From Ampelocalamus luodianensis (lineage: Eukaryota > Streptophyta > Magnoliopsida > Poales > Poaceae): a stretch of DNA of 64,000 bases. The translations under genes were made by a program, and so were the position numbers. The notes under the pieces were generated by a model that worked only from the letters and a program-made list of their open reading frames with translations, ran no database searches and was not told the DNA's origin. The stretch covers positions 30,158,657 to 30,222,656 of the forward strand of contig CM070632.1 of the NCBI GenBank assembly GCA_036346255.1, read 5' to 3'. Position 1 is the first letter of the stretch. The number at the start of each line of letters is the position of its first letter. Below are positions 1 through 13,430 of this stretch, piece after piece.

Positions 1-3000
1 ACTTCCCAGAAAGCAGTATACACACCCCGGTACAAAATTAGACATCAACTCCATTCCACACATAGAGTCCAAACACCACACTTCCAAACGGAAGATAAAC
101 AAATAGTAACAATATTACAGGCAATGGCCGACTGGCCACAAGATACACAAATAACAACAAAAAGACAGCGGAAGCAAAAGCGCCATAAGATGGCTATAAA
201 CAAAGCCAATCAGCGCCTTCAACCCACAAGGCATCGGACCGACCGCCAAGACTAGTCGTCACCCACGAGCGGCGACAAAGACTCCACGAAGTGAGGCCCA
301 CGAGGCTCACCTCCTTCCTCTGCAACAAAAACATTAAGCAAAGCACACGAGTACAAAGATTGTCTTTGTACCCGCAAGATCGACGTGTGAACTAGCGCAC
401 TGCTCATATGCTACATGCGAGCTTATTTGGTGGAGGTCATATGTTTCATTTGCATAAAGCCAACTTTATTTGCAATAATGTAATACATTTAAAGGCAAGT
501 TTGCAATTCGTTTTACTTGTTGAAATAATCTGCAAATAAAGATAGATACAAGAAACCACCTAGAAGTGACTATCCCAATAGTCACCACAATATAGCACGA
601 ATCCCCAAACTCGTACCACCCAGCAAGTTTTAATTTAAATGTTGTAGTCTAACTCTTGAAAAGCTTACCCAAGCGTGTCCATCACCTAGGACGAGGCTAT
701 TCGAATAGTTTTTAACCTGTGAGGGTGTACCATGTACCCACACCTCGCACGCCTTTAAGCCAAAGCACACTTAGAAGGTATGCCGGCCTGACTAAGTCCT
801 ACGAGATCTGTTTCCAATATTGTGTATCAACCCGAGCCGCTCGTATGGATAGAAACCCATACGCTTACATGGTAAAGCCAAAAGACAACTACCCACTCAG
901 GGATAAAGCTTTTGAACAACTACCATGCTCCCACCTCCATCCCTCTGCGACCTCCTGCGACCGAGCCAATACACGCCAAAGTACTAGGTCAAGAGAGGTC
1001 CCATATACTCTAGTGTGGTTAGCACGAAATGCTGGATAAAAATTCACTCACAAGATGTTCGGTCCTTAATTGACCGGGCACCTTTCGATCACACCCAAAA
1101 GATCACACCAATCTTACCATTGTGCCCGTCCAAATCATTTTTGTTTTCATTTTTAGTTTTGCAATTAAACTTAGCAGAATCTTTGAAACATAAGGTTGTA
1201 GTAAATTTTGTGTGATCAAGGTTACTGACTAAAGTCGATAACCGCCCAGATTCACTGATAGCTAAGCATGTCTAAGCAAATTGACCGGATCTACTAAGTG
1301 ACAAGAGATCATCCAAATGACCTCTAATCACGACAAATAACCTAGGCTCAGGTAGTAGAGATCAATATTTTGTCTACGGGATATGCGACTACGGATTTAA
1401 TTAATCAATTTAACACAAATTAAGCAATGCATACATACAGTTGAAACAAAATATTAGACTTTAAAATATCGGGATTAACATGATCAAACCGCTTGCTGGC
1501 CGTTGCTCAATATGGTGCGGAGGATCGTCCTCGAGTTGCCGCAAATATCGAAGCCTAACGATCGAACATAACGAAGAAATAAGAAACTAATAACACCGAC
1601 AAAACTCAAACATACAACAGCTCTAAAACAAGCTATAACTCACACAGCAACCTAAGCAAGAAATGACAAAATTTTAGAAACAGAGAACAAATTATTTTAA
1701 GTTATTAATAATTTTCTATGAATTTTCTAAGTTAAAAACACAACAAGTCACTAGTTAATTACTTAACAAATTTTCATGAACAGAAACAGTGTGCAAAACC
1801 TATCCTAATAATTAGTACACTGAAAATGAAATTTTACAAAACTGGGTTCATTGAATTTGGACAATTATAGCAAGAGATATGCATTTTCTAATTTGGAGAT
1901 TACAATCTACAACATTAAATTAGTTAACAGATTCTTGCTACAGATACAAGGTTGAAATTAATTTCAGTAAATAGAACATTTAAAATGAAAATTAACAGCA
2001 CTGGTTTCATGCAATTTGGATAAAAATTGAATTAGTTATGCATTTTACAAGTTTAAATGATTTAACAGTGCAACAGAAAAGCATTTCAGAAATACTAAAG
2101 CACTTAATACTTCTTCTACCGACGCACGGCTAGCCCGAAACAGCGACAGATGGGCCCGCGCTAAAACGCCGACCAGAGGACCGCGCATAAGGTGACGTCG
2201 GCGTATTCGAGAATCGTCTTGGCTCACCAAAGTGCAAACCTACAACACTCACCATGCAGAAATCGCTTCCCATCGAGAAAACGTATAACGTAACTACACA
2301 AACCTAATCGGCGGCATGGACCCACATGGCGGTGACTTAGAGAATAAATAACGGGCTGGATCAAAGGATTTCTAAACGCGATTAACCAATAGGGCCCACA
2401 AATCGAGAGACTCGAGACTAAGCAAGATTAGTGCTAAACTACTCCACCGGCTCTCACCGCGAGCACGGGGACGGTGGCGCGCGCGCGGTGATCTTGCTAA
2501 CGGTGGGTTTCGGGCGAGAGTGGTACCTTCGGTTCGCAACGATCTCGCGAACACGATGGCGGCGACGCAGTCCGATGGTCACCGGAGTTGAGCTCGCGAC
2601 GGCCGGAGGCGAGAAGAAGGTGCGGTGCTCGCGGAGAAGACACTACGGGCTCCGAAGACCGGAAGATGCGCCACGGCTCGCCTTGATCCGAGAACAATAA
2701 GCACAAGATGATGGCGGCGAAGGAGGTCCGAGACGGCCGGAATCACCACGGCGGCGAAACTCCGAGCTCGAGAAGAATCGGTCGCACGGTTTCCACGATG
2801 CACCAAAGACAGAAACGAACCCACCGTGAGCATCAGTGGAGCATTGCGATCAAGTGGAACCAAACGCTGAGGCTTGAGACTCACCAGAACGCTAGCAAGC
2901 TCGCGGGGCCGAGATCGCCGGAGGCGGAGACGACGATACCGCCCCTGGTGATCCACTGGACGCCAAGGACCGGAATAGGCAAAATGGAGGCGCGCGGCGA

Positions 3001-4035
3001 GAGGAACACGATCGCGGCGGTCGCCTGGCTCAAGAAGCGGCTCGAACGGCGGCGCTACGCTCGAGTTCTTCTCCGGCCGAGAGGAAAATTTGGGCGGAGA
3101 AGGTGAGAGAGCGAAGAAACGATGGTCGAATGAGTGCGGTGAGGTTATGAAGCTCGGCGATGCTCCACCAAAACAGACACGAGGGCAAATAGGTGGCAGC
3201 GGCGAGGTGCGTGGCAAGCATGCGCGCCGCGCCGCGAACTCCGGTGGTGCGGAGAAGACGAGGTGGACTCGCGGGTAGGGTCCACCGCGGCCGACGACGA
3301 CGAGCGGTGCGAACCGGAGGTTTGCCTCGGTTGAAACGCACCGACCGTTGGATCCAAAATGGGCGGTGAGATTGATGTATGTATTCGACAGTCGGTTGCA
3401 TCGCGCGCGTGGATCGTTCGATTTGCATCGGACGGTCACGATCAATTGGACTTCGCTGCGTGCAGATAGTTGACGCGACCGAGTCAAGTGGCGCGGGTCG
3501 GACTCGAGCCGAGGTTGGGTCCGAGCAGAGGAACGATGATTTCAGGATTTGATTTAAAAGACAGAGAAGGTTTGGGAATTTTAGAGGTAGACCCAGAGCT
3601 ACAAAAATTCTGAAATTTTTATGGTAGCTACTAGAGACAGAGGACAACCTCGCATAATTTTTCCAGAACTTTTTATGCACTGCATTGTTCTAGAGAAAAT
3701 TCACAAGCTGCTGTACAAGGAGTTTGACCAGATTTCAAACAGAGTTGACTTGGCCATTTGAAATAGCAAACAAAATCTAAAAATTGTGAAATAATTCAGG
3801 GAGGTAGATAGGATGATCAAGATGATAGGAAAAATAATTGCAGAGGATGATCACAAGTTTGAAAGCTAAGAATTTGCTGACAACAATTTCCATTCACAAG
3901 AATTTAATTCTAGAAAATGGAAATTGCTAGGGAAAAATGTAGAAACTTTCAAATGATTTGAAGAGACAACAAAAGTTTTTATTTCTCCTCAAAATTTTAC
4001 ATTTGAAATACAAACCCTAAGTTAGGGCTGTTACA
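1..4035 (-). mobile_element. LTR A1 of Ty3/gypsy family A, start cut by window edge
   Basis: A long terminal repeat with sense on the minus strand. It aligns along its length with the complete copy at 34386-38560; window base 1 matches base 34479, so about 93 bp of its plus-strand left end lie outside. The right end GGGCTGTTACA at 4025-4035 is the sense 5' end (TGTAACAGCCC). No gag or pol is attached, so it is probably a solo LTR, though the missing left edge prevents proof. The flanking bases 4036-4040 (CCTTC) would be the target duplication. The GC-rich stretch 2430-3330 is the promoter-side half; long open frames there are not conserved in other copies and I do not call them genes. Confidence 0.85.
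351..1243 (-). repeat. hairpin ladder in LTR A1
   Basis: Ordered short inverted repeats. They are GTACAAAGA/TCTTTGTAC (351-371), GTGACTAT/ATAGTCAC (566-585), palindrome CTATTCGAATAG (697-708), a GTATGG/CCATAC hairpin (about 842-863) and the GGTTA...TAACC stem (about 1220-1243). The ACGAATC/GATTCGT hairpin found in A2 is decayed here (near 598-615). The same elements recur in the same order in the other LTRs of this window. Confidence 0.75.
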
Positions 4036-4075
4036 CCTTCTTCCTCTGCAACAAATACATTTCAGCAAGATAACT

Positions 4076-4963
4076 GAGTACACAAAGGTACTCGCAAGAC
4101 TGACGTGTGGAATAGCAGACATATTCATAAACTACATGCAAGCTTATTTAGGTGGAGGTTGTATGTCTCATTTTGCATAAAGCCAACTTTATTTGCAATA
4201 ATGTAATACATTTAAAAGCAAGTTTGCAAATCTGTTTTGTTGTCAAAATAACAAATAAATAAAGATGCATACAAGTAACCACTGGAAGTGACTATCCCAA
4301 TAGTCACCACAACATAACACGAATCCCGATTCTGTACCACCCATCAAGTTTCAATTAAAAGGTTGTAGTCTAGTTCTCACGGGTGTATCCGAGCGTGTCC
4401 ATAACCTAGGGCGAGGCTATTCGAATAGTTTTAACCTGCAGGGGTGTACCAATGTACCCACACTTGGACCGCCTTTAAGCCCAAAAGCACACTTCCGGTA
4501 TGCAAGACTGGCTAAGTCCTACGAGACATTTCCAATCTTGTGCATTAACTACGAGCCGCTCATTGCGGATAGAAACCTATACGCTTACATTGCAAGTCGA
4601 AAGACAACAAATCCCATCACGGGTGAAGTCTTTCGGACACTACAATGCTCCCAACACCATCCCTCCTGCGACTCCCTGCGACTCGAAGCCAATACACTCC
4701 AAAGTACTAAGTCAAGAGAGGTCCCATACCCTCTAGTGTGGTTAGCACGCAAAAATGCTAAGTACGGTGGCGCAAGTAACTCGGTCCTTAATGACCCAGG
4801 CACCATTCCAGTCACACCCAAAAAGCACACCAACATACCATTGTGCCCAAGTCTAAATCCTTTTGTTTTTAGGTTTTAGTTTTCATAAATAGACATGGCA
4901 CAAGGTGGAAATCATAATCATAATAAGTTTTATGTGATCAAGGTTATCGACAAGTCGATAACC
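4076..4963 (-). repeat. hairpin ladder in LTR C
   Basis: GAGTAC/GTACTC stem (4076-4093), GTGACTAT/ATAGTCAC (4288-4307), CTATTCGAATAG palindrome (4417-4428) and a perfect GGTTATCGAC/GTCGATAACC stem with a 2-nt centre (4942-4963). The first stem differs from the GTACAAAGA stem of family A but occupies the same place. Confidence 0.75.
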
Positions 4964-6292
4964 GCCCATTTCTACCGGAAGCTAAGCATGGCTAACCAAT
5001 TAATTCGTAAGCTACTAAGTGACAAGAGCTCATCCACGAACTCTAATCACAGCAATAACCTAGGCTCATGGTAGTAGAGAATAATCATTTGTCTAAGGAA
5101 ATGCATCTACTAGGTCAACTATTAACACAAAGTAGCAATGCATACATAGAATTTGAAATCAACATAAATAATTAAAATACTGGGATTAACATGATCAAAT
5201 TGTTTGCCTTGCTGGATTTGTTCTTGTTGCAGAGGGGAGTGCTCAGGTTCAATAAACTCTTCGGAACCTAACGCGAAAAGGCGATAAAAACCGATAAGAA
5301 CGAAGAACACCAAAAGGAACTCAACAGCAAAGCACATCCAAATCCAATGAAATTTCTACAGCAGCTAAAGGTTGATTTTAGACAATTTTAGAAGCAAGAA
5401 TCACTTCATTTGGACTTAGCATGAAAAAGTTATGGCCAAATTAAATTCTCTCAGCCTGAAAAATCATAATTAAATTAATTAGGGTTACTGTTCATGGTGA
5501 AAATTTCTAGAATGATCTGGAACTTGAAATTTTTATGGTAGGTAGACATGGTTATTCTAACAACAGCAAAACTGAGTTTGCACAATTTGGAGTTATAATG
5601 AATTACTTATGATTTTTCTAAGTTCTAAAACTAGCATATATCATTTTTCAGGAAGATAAATAAAGACAAGGCTTAGTTCATATTAAAGCATGCCTACAGA
5701 CAAATTTTACCAAGTCGGGTTTGCTCAAAAAGGATTTACAGAGAAGAAGTTATGTAATTTACAAATTTTCAATGAATTTCTAGACATCATTTTTCACTAA
5801 ACAAGATCATGTAGTTAAAATCATTTCCTGCTACATAACAGTGCCTAAATTCATTCTCAGATTATTGTTCGCACTATAACAGGGCTACAGCAACTGGAAT
5901 CATTCAAAAAGGAGTTAAACTTACAAAGATAGACACTTTTGAAATTTGAAACAATAAAAGACTTAGAAAATTTGAGCTCTCGAGAGGTCCAAATGAACTG
6001 GAAGACAAAGGAGAGGTCGTGGGCCGTTGATCTTGCATCGCAGGGCCACAGACCTCGAAGTACAGCGCACGGGAAGACCTCGTCCCGCATTGGGGTGGCT
6101 TTTTACAAGAGGACCCCGAGTGTGGTCTTTGCAAAATGACCGAGGGGAGGTCTTTTTGCAAAGAGGACCTCGGTGGAGGTCCAGGGGGTGGTTTTGGCAA
6201 AATGACCCAGAGGAGGTCCTTTTGCGCAGGAGTGGTCCTAGCGGCTAGGATTGAACCGGGGTGATCCTAGGCGGTTAGGATCAACCCAAGGG

Positions 6293-6562
6293 GAGGTCCT
6301 AGCGCGTAATATTTTACACAGAGCCAGATCTAACGGCTAAGAGCTAATCCCAGGAGGTCTTTAAAGGCCGAGATAGAACTAGGGAGGTCCTGAGACTTAG
6401 AAAATTATGCGGAAAACCCTCTACGGTACAGATCTGACTTGGAGGTGGTCTTAATGGCTGAGATTAACCCTAGGAGGTCCTAAGAATTAGAGTTTTCACA
6501 GAAACGCTCTATGGCACAGATCTGATTCAGGGGTGCTCTTAAAATGGCTACGATTACACTAG
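6293..6562. repeat. degenerate tandem repeat of about 90 bp in LTR C
   Basis: Three consecutive units start with GAGGTC at about 6293, 6384 and 6474, and a further partial start lies at 6563. Units share, in order, the GAGGTCCT head, an ACAGATCT-like word and a tail resembling ATTAACCCTAG. Units two and three are the most similar. It lies in the promoter-side half of the LTR. Confidence 0.6.
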
Positions 6563-6773
6563 GAGGTCGGGGCTTAGAGGACACGCCGCGATCTTGAGGC
6601 AAGACAAAGAATAAAGACTACCTCGGACAACCTTTAATACCAATCATTGGGCTCACAGTGCTGTCCAAAATGACACTGATAAAATACCCGGGTCAACGAA
6701 GAGCTCACCGCGGCGGCGTGGACCACGCCAAATGAACCAAGGGCACCACTAAGCTCATAAAAGCACCGCGGAC

Positions 6774-9700
6774 TGTGTGGACCAGTTTATTCGACTTGTA
6801 ATGCTTAGCCTTCCATTGACCCTAGCATCACAATTCAAATAAACTAAGCCTCGAGATATGTATACTTCCAAAATGCGAGATACACACCTGTTACAAAATC
6901 ATGTATCAAATCCATACAACAAGAGGTTACAATAATAAAACTTCAATAAATACAACGAAGGAACTTACAAGATAAATAACAAACTACACAATGGAAGCAA
7001 AAGCCATAAGATGGCGATAAATAAAAGAGCCAATTAGTGTGCCTTTACCACAAGGCAACCAACCGGGCATAAGCTAGTCGTCAAACCCGGCGCATCTCAC
7101 AAAAGGGAAGCCCTAGGGCTCACCTTCTTCCTCCGCAACAAAACATTAAGCAAAGCATCCGAGTACAAAATTTGTTTTTGTACTGCAAGACCGACGTGTA
7201 AGGGTAATGAGAACTATAATTTAACTACATGCAAGCTTTATTTAAGGGAGGGGCTCTGACTTACTTTTAGCGAGAAAGCAAGTTTTCTTTTGCAATAATG
7301 TAATAGTTTTGAAGGCGGTTTAACAATTCAAATTTTATTTGCGAGAAATAACGTGATACTGATGAAGTAGTGACAAAGACATCCTAGAGATGACCAACCC
7401 AATGGCCATCACAACAATAGTATGAGCGCCTGTTCATACCAACCCATCAAGTTTTAATTAAAATGTTGTAGTCTAACTCTTGATAAGCTTACCCAGCGTG
7501 TCCATCACCTAGGGCGAGGCTATTCGAATAGTTTTTAACCTGCGAGGGTGTACCATCGTACCCACACTTGGACATCCTTTAAGCCAAAGCACACTTCGAG
7601 GTATGCTTTGACACACTAAGTCCTACGAGACTTTTTCCAATATTGTGTATTAACTACGAGCCGCTCGTATGGATAGAAATCCATACGCTTACATGGTAAA
7701 GCCAAAAGACAACTACCCACTCGGGATAAAGCTTTCTGGACAACTACCATGCTCCCACCTCCATCCTCCTGCGATCTCCTGCGACCGAAGACCAATACAC
7801 GCCAAAGTACTAGGTCAAGAGAGGTCCCATACCCTCTAGTGTGGTTATGCACGCGAAATGCTGGATAACAGAACTCACAAGATGTTCGGTCCTTAATTGA
7901 CCGGGCACCATTCGATCACACCCAAGAATCACACCATCTTACCATTGTGCTCAGCGTGAAACCATTTTGTTTTTAGTTTTTAGTTTTCACAAGAAGCATA
8001 GCAAAAATGCTGAATCATAAAGTTATAATAATTTTTGTGTGATCAAAGTTATCGACTAAGTCGATAACCGCCCAATTCTACTGGTATCTAAGCATGGCTA
8101 AGCATCATATCGTAAATACAAATAAAAGGCCCTAAATCATTCACTGGCTCTAATTCACCAAAGAGAATAATATTCCTAAGGTAGTGGCGGGGTGAACAAT
8201 TTCAGAGGCAACCATGCAATGGGATTAACTACCTCTAATCGACAAAATTACTTTGACACAAAAGCATGCATACATACAAGTTAAACAAAATATTAGACTT
8301 GAAAATAATGGGAATGAACCGGATATGATCAAACTGCTTGCCTGTGCTTTGTTTGAGATAATCGACTTGCTGCAGAGGATCACTCTCGATAATCAACGCC
8401 ATCTATCGATAAAAACTGCCAAAGCGAAAAACAGCGAATAAACACCAGAACGCCAACAAGATCCAAAAATTAAAAACACACAAGTTAGATTATGAGTTTA
8501 GATAAATTTAAAGACACAAATGATTGGACTAGGAGTTTATTTGAATTGGGTATGAGTTAATGAAATAGAAATGAAGGCATAATTCTACTGTTGATTAGCT
8601 AACTAATTATTCAAATATTGACTTATGATAACTTTTACCCTTCTAGGTTAACTAGGTTAAATACTAGTGGCTAAACATACTTTCTAAGTAATTTATTTTA
8701 GCACTTGATATGGCTCCATCTCACTGTTACTTGGCAGCACTGCATTCCAATTCTTGCATCTTATTTAGTTCTAGCTCTTTAGGACTAAATGCTAAGGCTA
8801 ACTATATCTTTTAAATACTCGAATGTGAAAAGGCATTAGCTTACTACCAGATTCAGGTTTTCCCTTCTGCACATTTATTTCATTAAACCTTGGTCTAGCT
8901 AGGGTATTCTCTAGATCATTTAGTTCTTTAACTCATCCTTTTATTCACAATATAGTTTACTATTCATTTGGTTGTAAAATGGCTACTAAGCCTTTGCTAG
9001 CCAATTTCTTCACTCTTTGGGCTCCAAATATTAACAAGAAGTCTAAAGATTTTGAAAGATCCACTAAATATTAACTTGCAGATCGTTTTGAACTTGACAA
9101 CACCCCGCTATTAGTAGGCTTCAAATTGAGACCATTGCTAGCTTTAAAATTTACATTTAAGAGTGTTCTTGTCAGTTAGGATCTTTGGTAGCTAGGAATT
9201 GCTAAAAGACTAAATGGATCAAGGAACTTCTATTTACTATAATTGGTGACTTTTGACAAATCAAACTAGTCGAGTATGCGCCATATGATCAAACACCAAA
9301 TCTAACACAGTGGGGCTACCGCTAGTTTTATTCAAAAACTCACTTATCTAACAGTTTTGATTACTTTACATTCATACACCTAACTAAAGAATACAGTTGT
9401 AAGTCTTTTATTCATAACACACCAAGATAATCATTTACAATATTGAACAATTCACTACTAACCTAAATCCAGAATTATACTGCCATCCTTGTTTAGAAAG
9501 ACTGAGACTCTGAATTTTCTGTAATTCAATCACACCTGAAACCTCAATGACTCTGAACATGACTAATACTGACTAACTATCAATTCCCCTTACCATCTTT
9601 GCTCAAAGCCCCTAATCATCTCAATCTAATGAGGATCACTGACAGCTATCAAAGGAACTACAGAAGGGCCACTACTACTACACAATACCCAGAGGGAGAT

Positions 9701-11211
9701 GTTGAGGAGAACAGAGGGGCCGGCACAGGGACAGCTCGGGCCGATTTGGGGCTAAGGTGGTCGCCGGCGGTGGAGTGGCGGCGAGGCTACGGCGATGGCC
9801 AAAATGGGTCGAGGGAGACTCGAGGGTGCTAGGGGTGGTCTCAGGGTGGCCGGAGAGGCACGGTGGCGGCGTGGCGAGGGCGAGCGGCGGCCGGCCGAGG
9901 GGGTGAAAAGGGGGCGACGATGTCGAGTGCAAACGGAGCAAAACTAGCGAGAGCATGAGCATACCTAGGGTTCCAGGAGCATGATGGAGTGGTCCGAGAA
10001 GCCGGAGGGTGACCGGTGTGGTCCGGCGACGAGAGCCATTGGCGGCGCGGGGTGGTTCTCGACGGCAGCGACCTGGAGTGAACGAGAGAGCAGGTGAGTG
10101 ATCGGGGAATGAAGAAGGAGTCTAAGAGATGCTCACAGAGGAAGAAATCGGGGAGGAAGTCGCGGAGAAGAAGGGGCAATAGGAATGGCGGTGGCGGTGG
10201 TGGTCGAAAGAAGGCGTGCGGCGCACTCCTCGGTGACTTTTTCTCCAAATTGACCGAGGGTTCCGTTTCTCTAGGCGAGGCGCACCGTGACACGATCGGC
10301 GGTGATCGGAGATCACCAAGTAGCGAGGACACGAGATGGTGCGCGGCGTTGTTTCGGCTCGTGGAGCTCGGTGGATAAAATGGACGTGGAGGAGAAGGGA
10401 ACCAGTAGGTGAGCTCTCGCGACTTTAGTATGAGCAGGCGAGGCCGCGAGGTGGAGGCGGTAGGCGGCGAGGTGACCGGCGAGCCGGCGTGGCGCGCATC
10501 GAGGGGCGGCGGTGTCTTTGCGCGCGAGAGAACGCGGAGAAGGCGGCGCGAGGAAGCACCGCTGAAGAGAAGCTCAAGCGGCGGGGCCTGATCGGCACAG
10601 AGGAAGAGAGACTCGATGCGGCGGGTTCGGTCAAGCTTCGGTAGCGCGATTCGATCGGACTCGGGTCGAGCCGGAGGAACAGTGCGACACTGTTAGGTTT
10701 TAATTTTGGATTTAGATTTGACCAAAACAACTAAATTTGACCTAGCATTTTGGAATAGAAATAAAATTCAAAAATTCTGAAAATTTTTGTGAGCATTCTA
10801 AGAATCATCTAAGACTTAGGAAAAATAATTTCAAACACTTTGTATTTAAAAATTTGTCAAAATTAATTTATTTTTAAATCTGCATTAGGGATTTGATTTG
10901 AATTTTGGTGAAGCCAAAATCACTTCTAAAATTTGGCAAAAATAATTATAATTCAGAATAAATAATATAGTATTTGAATAAATTATTTTCAGGAATTATC
11001 ATTCACACATTTTTCCAGATTTCAAATAACAATGAATTTTAAGTTTAAAAATTTGAAATTTCAACACAAACTTTAATACAATCTTCAAAATTTTAAAATT
11101 GTGCACAAGGTTTTGGAAACCATGAGCATGACCAAGGGATACAACCAAAAGTTTTTAAATTTTAATATTTTTATACATTTAAAATGAAATCCCTAATTTG
11201 GGGTTGTTACA
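6774..11211 (-). mobile_element. LTR D1, complete solo LTR of family D
   Basis: Starts TGTGTGGACC and ends GGGTTGTTACA, so sense runs on the minus strand. Length is about 4.44 kb. GGAC abuts both ends (6770-6773 and 11212-11215), a 4-bp match where 5 bp is usual for gypsy elements. LTR C resumes at the right flank. There is no primer site, purine tract or pol next to it, hence solo LTR. The middle (8440-9600) is AT-rich with no recognisable feature. The GC-rich part 9680-10620 contains open frames that look like composition artefacts. The stretch near 9930-10010 matches, inverted, LTR K near 42600-42660, linking D1 and K to one family. Confidence 0.85.
7163..8068 (-). repeat. hairpin ladder in LTR D1
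   Basis: GTACAAAA/TTTTGTAC (7163-7183), ATGACCA/TGGCCAT (7390-7409), CTATTCGAATAG (7520-7531), CGTATGGAT/ATCCATACG with AGAA loop (7666-7687) and GTTATCGACT/AGTCGATAAC (8048-8068, perfect). The second stem differs from family A at paired positions, so most of the pairing survives. Confidence 0.75.
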
Positions 11212-12711
11212 GGACCTACTGGGCTAACTCTCGACTATGCGATGGCTCGAACGCCAGCAGTGAGAGGTGAGTGGGTTTTCGGCAAAACCGACAAAATCTA
11301 GAAGGCTTGCTACGCTCTAATCTAGCTAAGCCTAGAGCTCAAAGGCTAAGAGGACTCACGGGGCCAAGGTGAGGTCCAAAGGAGCCTGAGGAGAGGTTGA
11401 TGCCGAAGGAGGTGCTCAGGTGACCAAGCTTGTTTGAGGCGAGGAAGAAGCGTGGGCGGCCTTGAAGAACAGGTCCCCACAATGCCTTCCCGAAACCAAC
11501 CGATTTGGTTAAGAAAGATGCAGGAGTGGAATAATTGAACAAGTTGGAAACCAAGTTGGCAATTAAACCGCAGGAGCTCGGGTGATCTTGAAGAACTTCA
11601 AAAGCCGACAATGGTGGTGTTCTTGAAGCTTGGTGGAGGATAGAAAGACTAAAGGAAATAGGGAGGAGCTCGAGGTCTTAAGAAGACACAGGAGAAAATC
11701 CATGGGCAGAGGCAAGCTTGGTGCACACACCGCCATGGACTTGCTAGATGTGACAGAGGAGGTAGGGTGACTTCTTTTAGGGCAAAGGTCGACACATTAA
11801 ATGTGTGGCGAGAAAGAGACGTTGGGAAGGACCAAAAAGTGACAGGCCCTTGCTCCCAAGCCGCTCGACCACGACAGCGCGCGGAGTGCGGGAAAACCAT
11901 GATGACCGGGGCTCGAGGAGGTCACGGAGGAAGAAGAATAGGGCTTAGGGAGGTCTGGGCGATCCCGATTTGCATGGGGTGGTCTGGACGTCCCGGATCA
12001 CTCGAGGTGGGGAGGTCCGAGCGCGGGGAGGTCTAGGGAGGTCGTGACCGCTGGATGGAGATCAGGGCTGGACCACCCCGAGGCGCCGAGATCGAGGAGA
12101 GGTCAGGCGGTGGATGGAGATCAACGGCCCACAAGGAACGAGCCCGGGAGGTTGAGTGGGTGGGTCCAGCCGAGTCCAGGTGAGTCGACTCAGTCAGAGT
12201 GGACTTAGACCAAGGGTTCAAAATCTGAGTCCCAACAAGAGCTGATCTTTGGAGAATTATTTGAGTCAGCAAACTAACTCCAAAAATTATAAAATTTTTA
12301 TAGGAGCTTGCTAGCTGAGGGATTGACCTTGAATAAAATTTTCAGAGGTTTTGGTGCTGTGGATTTTCCTCCAAAAATTTACCAAGGTGCTGGTCAAGGT
12401 TTGACAGATTTTGAATTGGGTTGACTTTCCTCCAGCGCATTCAAACAATTTCTAAAATTGTGGAATTTTTTAGAGGAGTCACATACCAACCCAAGAATTT
12501 AGGAGAAATATTTCCAGGAGATGATCAATAGGTTTGACAAGATTGTTTTTGAAGGATCAAGATTTGGATCAAGGACTTGTGACTATGTATTTCCATAACT
12601 TCTTGTACAATAGCTGCTCAGTACAAACAGGAAATACAAGATGTAAGAAAAGTTTTAATTTCTACTCATTTTCTTACATTTGAAACACAAGCCTAAAATT
12701 GGGATGTTACA
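11212..12711 (-). mobile_element. LTR C, second part
   Basis: Continuation of LTR C after D1, ending GGGATGTTACA at 12701-12711 (sense 5' end TGTAACATCCC). The last 450 bp match the corresponding ends of the family A LTRs (words around CATTTGAAA...CAAGCC). The two parts in this window sum to about 4.2 kb, in line with a 4.2-4.6 kb LTR. Bases 12712-12716 (CCTAG) should be one copy of its target duplication; the other lies off the left edge. Open frames here are short and not gene-like. Confidence 0.75.
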
Positions 12712-13430
12712 CCTAGGTTATTGCTGTGATTAGAGCTCGTGGATGAGCTCTTGTCACTTAGTAATTCTGAATTAATTGCTTAGCCATGCTTAGCTTCCCA
12801 GAGAAATGGGCGGTTATCGACTTGTCGATAACCTTGATCTATAAAACTTATTATGATTTATGATTTCAACCTTGTGCCATGTCTACTTATGAAAACTAAA
12901 ACTGAAAACAAAATGATTTGTACTTGGGCAAAATGGTATGTTGGTGTGCTTAGGTGTGATGAAATGGTGCGGGTCATTAAGGACCGAGTTACTTGCGCCG
13001 TCGCATCGAGCATTTGCGTGCTAACCACACTAGAGGTATGGGACCTCTCTTGACTTAGTACTTTGGCGTGTATTGGCTTGGGTCGCAGGAGGTCTCGGGA
13101 GGGATGGTGTTGGGAGCATTGTAGTGTCCGAAAGACTTCACCCATGATGGGATTTGTTGTCTTTCGACTTGCAATGTAAGGGTATGGTGTTTCTACCCAT
13201 CTGAGCGGCTCGTGGTTGATACACAATATTGGAAAAGTCTCGTAGGACTTAGCGGCACAAAGATACCTTCGGAAGTGTGCTTGTGGCTTAAAGGCGATGC
13301 AGTGTGGAGTACATTGGTACACTCTGCGAGGTTAAAACTATTCGAATAGCCTCGTCTAGGTTATGGACACGATCGGATACGCCCGTGAGAACTAGACTAC
13401 AATCTTTTAATTAAAACTTGATGGGTGGTA
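12712..13430 (+). mobile_element. LTR fragment X, opposite orientation
   Basis: A plus-sense piece of a gypsy LTR. It reads as the reverse complement of LTR C bases about 4350-5060. It is bounded on the left by the end of C and on the right by the start of E1, so both landed in it. It carries the ladder elements GGTTATCGAC/GTCGATAACC (12812-12833) and CTATTCGAATAG (13338-13349). No coding sequence. Confidence 0.75.
12812..13349 (+). repeat. hairpin ladder in LTR fragment X
   Basis: Perfect GGTTATCGAC/GTCGATAACC stem (12812-12833) and CTATTCGAATAG palindrome (13338-13349). The hairpin that is CGTATGGAT/ATCCATACG elsewhere is decayed near 13175-13205. Confidence 0.65.

Larger units (their letters stand above)
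4036..6773 (-). mobile_element. LTR C, first part (interrupted by A1 and D1)
   Basis: Gypsy-type LTR related to family A but clearly diverged. It begins abruptly in the middle of the conserved LTR pattern right after the end of A1, as expected if A1 landed inside it. At 6774 it is interrupted by D1 and it resumes at 11212. The plus-left end of C is outside the window. It has no coding content. The stretch 5930-6600 is a degenerate array built on GAGGTC words. Confidence 0.75.

Noticed and set aside
2579..3487. 302-codon open frame on the sense strand of LTR A1
   Set aside because: It lies in the GC-rich promoter half. The matching parts of A2 and H are open only in shorter, poorly matching pieces, and no domain is recognisable. 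It is a composition effect.
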